Shown piece after piece: positions 18,785 to 23,426 of a stretch of DNA of 23,426 nt. A program made the translations under genes and the position numbers. Source of the stretch: Botryllus schlosseri (lineage: Eukaryota > Chordata > Ascidiacea > Stolidobranchia > Styelidae). The notes under the pieces were generated by a model. That model was not told where the DNA came from, ran no database searches, and was given only the letters and a program-made list of their open reading frames with translations. The first letter of the stretch is position 1, and each line of letters begins with the position of its first letter. The stretch covers positions 1 through 23,426 of the forward strand of contig ATSW01007537.1 in the NCBI GenBank assembly GCA_000444245.1, in the 5' to 3' direction.

Positions 18785-21700
18785 TTTCTACGGAATTGAT
18801 GTAGCAAAACTTAGGATAATTGCATGATTTGACAGTTAATTACATTGTAATATTTTAATATCAACTTGCCTTAGGCCAGCGATTCGCATAAACTTAGTGA
18901 AGCTCCAATGTTGGGTTCGTTCTGGTCTGTTTAGTATTTAAAGTAAATTTTGGTTTATGTTACCATCGAATTTATGTGATATCCTCCACTCCATTGTTAT
19001 ATGATGACTAATGTATTATACTGACAATTAGTACACTGTTATGATATAATCTGTATATAGTATACTGTGATCGGAGTGGCGCAGTGTTGAATACCTGTTT
19101 ACCTTTATTCACTCCATTCTAGGTTTTGCATCAAGTTATGTAGGAAACTAGTAATTTTTACGCGAAAATACTTTGATCGCAGTTGAGATCAATTATACAG
19201 ATATAATATTTGAAGCGCGGCGAATTGTTTTTGCGGACCCTAGGCAACTTACTACAAAGGCATAATATTGATTGGTATAAAAGCGACCTTTGAAGTAATA
19301 GCCAGTTGGAAAGGGTATGACTTCATATCAAATTGCAGTGAATGATAAATTCACGTTTCACGGTGATACATACTGTTACCTGATGCGTTTCCTATCTGTA
19401 TCCACTCATTGTTGCGATCTTGAATAGCAATCCAATGGTCACCGTCGAGCACTCCATATACAGGCGTGCCTGAGTTACATACTTCTATGGCTGAACAAAG
19501 TCTTTTGCCTTGATTACCGCATTGAGACTTGGAAATGTCATACGTAGCAGTCCCGCCAATGTTTACATGAAGTATGGCTGCAAATGATAAGGAATTTCAA
19601 CATAGTAATTTCCACAAGCATAGAAATAAGGTATCTTGTTCGCTGAAATTATACGCTGAGCATCGTTAGTTATTTCCCAGTGACCCGAGGAGATAAACTA
19701 TCGCGCTGGAAATGCAAATAATTCCGAAATATATTTCAGGCTGGATCGAAAAGTTTAGACCTGACGCCTAGGTATACTGGCGCTGTGCGAATTCGAAGCA
19801 AAACTCTATAAAACCAATGATGTTTAATTGTACCCACAAAACAATTCCAACACCCATATAAACGTGGCAGTGTTGGGATGACTCGAGTCATGACTTGACT
19901 GAGTCGGACTCGAGTCACCTTTTTCGTATGACTTGACTTGACTCGAATCACTTTGCTAACATAACTTGACTTGACTTGACTCGGCGAATTGGTAATGAGG
20001 ATTTACTCATGACGCGGAGCGAAATTCACGAGTCAATTTCAAGTCATCAAGTTATCGGTGTCGACATAAATCATTGTATCTTACATGTGTTCGGATTGCT
20101 CGCGAAACGCTGATGTAACCCGTGGAAGCGACCAATCATTCAATTATCTTTCGTTCTACTTAGCCTGCATTGTTCTCTCACTAATAAATTGACCGCAAAC
20201 GAAAGCACCGAAGCTTACAGCTTATGTTGTCGCGAACTAGTATAGTGAAGTAATTTAATAGCAAAATTTCTGTTCACTGTTCATACCTTAACCAAACCTC
20301 TTGTTTTATTGAAATAGAGTTCGAATATAGTCCTCAACCATTGGCACAGGCTCAAATGTATCAAATCAATTTGTAAATTCGTAATGTAATGCATCCTATC
20401 AATTCGTTTCTCTATTCTCTATTTTGGCTGGTAACTATAAACTGAGGCTATGCAATTACTCACGTAGTTAGCAGTTCTACGTATATGTGATCGATATAGC
20501 GCCTCAATATTCATTCATCGGTTCAAAATCAATGACCACTCAATCTGCATTTTATACAGCTAGCAAGATTCAATGACATAACCATGCCTCATACTTTGAA
20601 AAGGTAACTTGACTTGAATTATCACTTGACGGGTGACTTAACTTGACTTGACTCGACTTGACTCGATTCACCTCCGAAAATCGGGTGACTTAACTTGACT
20701 CGAGCCACCTTTAAAAATCGATTGACTTGACTTGACTCGAAATGTGAAATGACTCAAAATGACTCGTGACTCGAAGGTAGTGACTTGATCCCAACACTGA
20801 AACGTGGAGTAGCCTATATAGCGTGGTACTATAAATGCATTACTCACATACTGCAGGCTTAGCATCTGAATCAATTCCGCATCCTTGTTCAATTGATGAC
20901 TGATCGCGTGGAGGGTTTGAAACCGTTGAGAATGTTGTTGTCATCGTAGTATCTAAAATAACACCAGCATTAAGCCTCCTATCTCGATGCTATTTGCTTA
21001 CCAGCTTCCGCGCCAATGTTCTCTCTAATTTTTAACGAGTCTGCGCACACTCACCAACTCACTACGCAGACCCTTGTACAACAGTGCGTAACTACTAAAT
21101 AAAAGGTAATCACCTCGGATTTTTTATGCACAATTTAGATTTTCTGTGTGCAGAGATCGTGCGAGCACTGCGCATTGGCGCAAGTGCGCAGCTTAGAGGG
21201 AACATTGTTCCGCGCCCCTATATGTTGCGCGGTGTTGTCATGATCCATGGATCGCAGAAGCCAGCAAGATTTGATATTTTTAAAAGCCTAAACCTATTTC
21301 TATGTATTTTCATACAAAATCAATTTTAATATACCTTACGATCAAAATATCCAATATCATTCGATATTCTTAAACGTGGTGGAGTGATGAGCTGTGAGTA
21401 GATTCGATATTTATTAAGGAAATGATCTCTGTCCTGAATGGGTGAACATAAAATCGCTCGTTTTAAGTAATGGTATGGTAGGCCTATGTCACATTCTACT
21501 CCAAGTTGATAACTTCTGAGATGGAGCCTCTGCAGTAGCGCTGCTACCACGCAACAACCTTTTAGGACTTTTAGGATATTAATTTGACTTTGTTGCAGTC
21601 TCCAGGATATATCGTTAAACATTACCAAATATCAAAATTTATCCTATATCTTCTCTAACAATCGTCAGATGACCTAACTACTCAGTATTCAACTGTTTGG

Positions 21701-22206
21701 CACGATTTGCGCGATCATGCTATATCAGTGGTGTCAACCTGGGCGATATCGCCCCCAAGCGGGCGATTTAGGGAAACAAGTGGGCGAAAATACCAATGGA
21801 GGTGACTGGGGGAGAGATAGGGGACGAACATTTTGAAACATTTCAGATATTAGTAATGAACACGGACCAAAAATGTACATGAAGACGGCTTGTTCTGTAT
21901 ATAACGCGAAAAAAGTTCAACTCGACGGAAAGTTGACGCGGGAACTGGATTTCCGAGCACCTACCACCTCGGAAAATGTAATTTTTTTGTAAATTCTGCA
22001 GGGATTAGGGTTAGGTGAAGTAACTCCTGGATTAAATTTCCTCTTTCTTAGATTCGGAAATATGGAGGGGAAAAAGCTGGGAAGCACTGTGCTAGATTGC
22101 CATGCTTCCAGTCCAGTGTGAAGACTGAAGAGTGTTACGGTGAGATATCAATTTATAGAATACTCACAATCGTTGTTATGGCCGGTAGCTGTTGACACAG
22201 TAGCTT
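18133..22206 (-). CDS. Gene A: stalked, secreted Cys-rich domain protein (5' end missing)
   Basis: Exons 22206-22168, 20952-20848, 19577-19380 and 18251-18133 join in one open frame of 152 residues and a TAA; all three introns are phase 1. The product has a Ser/Thr-rich stalk (ATVSTATGHNND, then TTMTTTFSTVS), a linker and a C-terminal Cys-rich domain of about 100 residues. The domain has Q-C-G-N-Q-G-K-R-L-C-S, E-V-C, D-G-D-H-W, a W-x-Q-I-G strand, PCWG and a terminal Y-C-C. I recall such GKRLCS...WxxxG...CC modules in secreted proteins of marine invertebrates, but I cannot give a reliable domain name. The signal-peptide exon was not found and may lie beyond the window. Extracellular or mucus-associated action is inferred. 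All three introns carry hAT MITEs. Confidence 0.72.
18452..18546. mobile_element. 95-bp hAT MITE in gene A last intron
   Basis: Ends CAGGGATTACCAACC and, reverse complemented, CAGGGTTCCCAACCC are similar; flanks CTCTAGGT (18444-18451) and CTCTATGT (18547-18554) agree at 7 of 8. GGTCACCATGAGCC-type sequence in the body is related in style to other 'shadow' hAT MITEs. Confidence 0.78.
18752..18781. repeat. (CT)n microsatellite
   Basis: About 15 perfect CT dinucleotides within a pyrimidine-rich stretch of the gene A last intron. On the sense (minus) strand it reads (GA)n, so it is not a polypyrimidine tract for splicing. Confidence 0.95.
19071..19145 (+). repeat. Weak tRNA-like stretch, possible SINE head
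   Basis: TGGCGCAGTGT (19077-19087) resembles an A box and GGTTTTGCATC (19132-19142) a poor B box, 44 nt apart. Neither the tRNA fold nor a tail could be confirmed. Confidence 0.28.
19380..19577 (-). CDS. Gene A exon: first part of Cys-rich domain
   Basis: 198 nt, phase 1 at both ends, between acceptor ATCATTTGCAG and donor GTAACAGTAT. It encodes a domain start ILHVNIGGTATYDISKSQ, then CGNQGKRLCSAIEVC, a Gly/Pro loop, VYGVLDGDHWIAIQD and NNEWIQIG. Three cysteines pair presumably with those in the terminal exon. The frame is open across the whole exon, with stops in the other two. Confidence 0.85.
19578..20847 (-). other. Gene A intron, mostly transposon
   Basis: 1270 nt, phase 1. About 940 nt is the hAT element at 19868-20799 with its duplicated site, so the intron was about 330 nt before insertion. 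Confidence 0.8.
19868..20799. mobile_element. hAT element with TGACTTGACTCGA subterminal arrays
   Basis: Ends CAGTGTTGGGAT and, reverse complemented, CAGTGTTGGGAT are identical; the exact 8-bp duplication AAACGTGG lies at 19860-19867 and 20800-20807. Both flanks inside are packed with GACTTGACT and GACTCGAGTCA-type units over about 130-180 bp, many of which are self-complementary. No transposase is present; the open frames at each end only read through the array. Confidence 0.94.
20848..20952 (-). CDS. Gene A exon: Thr-rich stalk and linker
   Basis: 105 nt, phase 1 at both ends, acceptor GTGTTATTTTAG and donor GTGAGTAATG. It encodes TTMTTTFSTVSNPPRDQ followed by SSIEQGCGIDSDAKPAV. The Thr/Ser/Pro content suggests an O-glycosylated spacer, comparable to the linker in gene B exon 2. 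The single Cys is outside the folded domain. Confidence 0.75.
21014..21207. mobile_element. 194-bp hAT MITE
   Basis: Ends CAATGTTCTCTCTAA and, reverse complemented, CAATGTTCCCTCTAA differ at one position. The exact 8-bp duplication TTCCGCGC lies at 21006-21013 and 21208-21215. TGCGCA-rich motifs (GTCTGCGCAC, CACTGCGCA, AGTGCGCAGC) fill the subterminal parts. Confidence 0.92.
21726..22089. mobile_element. 364-bp hAT MITE, GGGCGATATCGCCC family
   Basis: It begins CAGTGGTGTCAACCTGGG and ends, reverse complemented, CAGTGCTTCCCAGC. Flanks TGCTATAT (21718-21725) and TGCTAGAT (22090-22097) agree at 7 of 8. A GGGCGATATCGCCC palindrome and two further GGGCGA motifs follow the left end. A related copy starts at position 27. 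Confidence 0.82.
22168..22206 (-). CDS. Gene A exon: 39-nt Ser/Thr-rich exon
   Basis: Between acceptor CGCATTTAATAG and donor GTGAGTATTC, phase 1 at both ends, encoding ATVSTATGHNND with a split Tyr codon to the next exon. The evidence is the consensus donor, the kept frame and the same composition as the next stalk exon. An exon this small could be a chance match. Confidence 0.58.
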
Positions 22207-22755
22207 CTATTAAATGCGTTAAGTTTTTAGTCACGGTGATTATTTTCGTTCTTGCATGGTATTAAAGTTTGTTGATACACAGCTTGCCAAAATTATGACT
22301 AAATTATTTAGTAATATATATATTGCACAGCACGCAAGGTTTAATATTGTATTGGGCGCTATGGTTTTGCGTGTTTGGTATAACAAGCTTCAGCGATAGC
22401 AGCAGTTTTGAAATCCCATGTAGAATTGGGAAAGCGGTGCTTCTTGCATTGCCGTTATTGTTGTTGTCGCTGTTAAGATATAGGCTACACCATGTTATCG
22501 TATTGCGACTCGGCCAATGCGACCGTCGGTCGAACCTTAGATCACGGGGATGTGGCAGACCTGGACGGACAACTGTATAATTCTAGTTGTCTGTTTAGCT
22601 TGATTAGACTTTAGAGCGAAATGCCAGTTATCTAATTCTAAATCTAATTCATGAAAATGCTACGGGAGAACTCTATGGGACTAAACGAGTCAAGCTCGCT
22701 GAACATACATCTGCTGTTTCCAGGCTTATAAAAATAAACTGTGATTATACATTAA
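22207..22755. other. No gene seen
   Basis: The 85-codon plus-strand frame at 22323-22580 has a Leu-rich stretch but no recognisable domain. No signal-peptide exon for gene A was found here. Confidence 0.5.
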
Positions 22756-23426
22756 CCTGAAGAGCTTCTTGGAGGTACAGAACTTCAATATACAATTGAA
22801 TAGTATATTCATATTGAAATGAACCCGCATAATTTCGGCTGACACTCGTCAGGGGTAATCCTCAGCCACTATAGTAGATAATTGGAAATAACATTGTATA
22901 TCAACAATCATATCACAAAATTTGACGTCACCAGCATGAAAGAGAGAGTGTTCAATGTACTATTTTTAGGTGGTACCCGAACTCTTTCTGTTGACAGAGT
23001 TTTGGTTGGTGTATTTTGATAAAAGTCGACTCCAAGGCACACAAATGGAATTGTGAACGGCCCCGCCCAACGATTCTAAATCGGTCGTCTCGATAATTAT
23101 TCGCAAAAATCGGATTATCTGACAGATGTTTGCCGATGGCAGAATTAATGGCCTTTGATCGGTCAGCATCAATCTTAAGCGGATGAGTTAAGGGTGGGCT
23201 TTTCACTGAGCGTGATGCACGCGTTCTAATAAATCTGGGGACATGTTTGTTTATGCGTTCCTGCAGACGTTCGTGTACCACCTAAAATAGTACATTGAAC
23301 GCTCTCTCTTTCATGCTGGCGACGTGATATTTTGTGATACGATTGTTGATATACAATGTTCTTTCTAATTCTCTACTAGTTGCTGACGATTACCCCTGAC
23401 GAGTGTCAGCCGAAAATATTCGGGTT
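22756..23426. mobile_element. Penelope-like retroelement, two 5'-truncated copies head to head
   Basis: The minus-oriented copy (23268 down to about 22756) carries the C-terminal GIY-YIG part and a 3' region; the plus-oriented copy (23269 to beyond the window) carries only the last few codons and the same 3' region. Thus 22822-22982 and 23269-23426 form inverted repeats of about 160 bp that are highly similar, both including CTGACGAGTGTCAGCCGAAA. Inverted terminal copies and heavy 5' truncation are known for Penelope-like elements. No reverse transcriptase is in the window. Confidence 0.68.
22952..23281 (-). pseudogene. GIY-YIG endonuclease fragment of the Penelope-like element
   Basis: Minus-strand open frame. 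The element's own sequence is RLQERINKHVP through SAIGKHLSDNP, a region with FHLCALESTFIKI and the end LCQQKEFGYHLKIVH. This pattern (HL....P, then L.ALE...I....P.LC.QKEF) fits the C-terminal half of the GIY-YIG nuclease that follows the reverse transcriptase in many Penelope-like elements; the Glu in ALE would be the catalytic acid. The N-terminal GIY-YIG strand and the reverse transcriptase are absent, so it is a fossil fragment. Confidence 0.6.

Larger units (their letters stand above)
18252..19379 (-). other. Gene A last intron
   Basis: 1128 nt, phase 1, donor GTAACAGTAT, acceptor ATTGTGTGCAG. Contents: a 95-bp hAT MITE, a (CT)n microsatellite and a weak tRNA-like stretch. Confidence 0.75.
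20953..22167 (-). other. Gene A intron with two MITEs
   Basis: 1215 nt, phase 1, containing elements 21014-21207 and 21726-22089. A minus-strand open frame at 21326-21628 has no domain character and no splice support. Confidence 0.6.

Noticed and set aside
21326-21628. 100-codon minus-strand frame inside a gene A intron
   Set aside because: Lies between phased exons without splice sites and has no recognisable motif.

Overview
Kind of sequence: AT-rich eukaryotic genomic DNA with spliced genes, introns of 1 to 4 kb, dense non-autonomous DNA transposons and one ambiguous base (n at 14336), so a draft animal assembly. The modular secreted proteins with phase-1 introns, a pentraxin, a coiled-coil plus Thr-rich stalk and a small Cys-rich 'GKRLCS' domain suggest a marine invertebrate deuterostome (tunicate, hemichordate, echinoderm or lancelet). 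I cannot fix the species. The palindrome TAGGCCTA recurs far more often than base composition predicts. Genes: two genes lie in tandem on the minus strand. Gene A (22206 down to 18133, 5' end not found and perhaps beyond the window) has four visible exons: a 39-nt Ser/Thr-rich exon, a 105-nt Thr-rich stalk exon, a 198-nt exon with the first part of a Cys-rich domain, and a terminal exon that completes the domain and stops. Gene B (15074 down to 8919) has three exons giving a 298-residue protein: a short signal-peptide-like exon, an amphipathic helix plus Thr-rich linker, and a complete C-terminal pentraxin domain. All five introns are phase 1, the pattern of exon-shuffled extracellular proteins. 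Both products look secreted, and pattern recognition or innate immunity is a reasonable guess by family but not shown here. Layout: 1-2500 has no gene, but has remnants of hAT-like elements and a tRNA-derived SINE on the minus strand. 2500-7960 is a stack of nested repeats: a hAT element inside another hAT element (3437-4734), and a 2-kb hAT element (5605-7628) that splits one copy of a local repeat while carrying another copy. 7960-8825 is empty. 8826-15115 is gene B, whose first intron holds two hAT elements and the ends of two Penelope-like retroelements. 15116-17880 is intergenic, with a CCGGCTCCG-rich repeat and a short retroposon with a 13-bp target duplication. 17880-22206 is gene A, with four or more hAT-type MITEs in its introns. 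22207-23426 holds a head-to-head pair of Penelope-like ends with a GIY-YIG endonuclease fragment. I found no bacterial-style system, CRISPR, rRNA or intact tRNA. The most notable items are the coiled-coil/pentraxin chimera, the Cys-rich domain gene, the hammerhead-like boxes in the Penelope-like ends, and the transposon stratigraphy that can be proved within the window.
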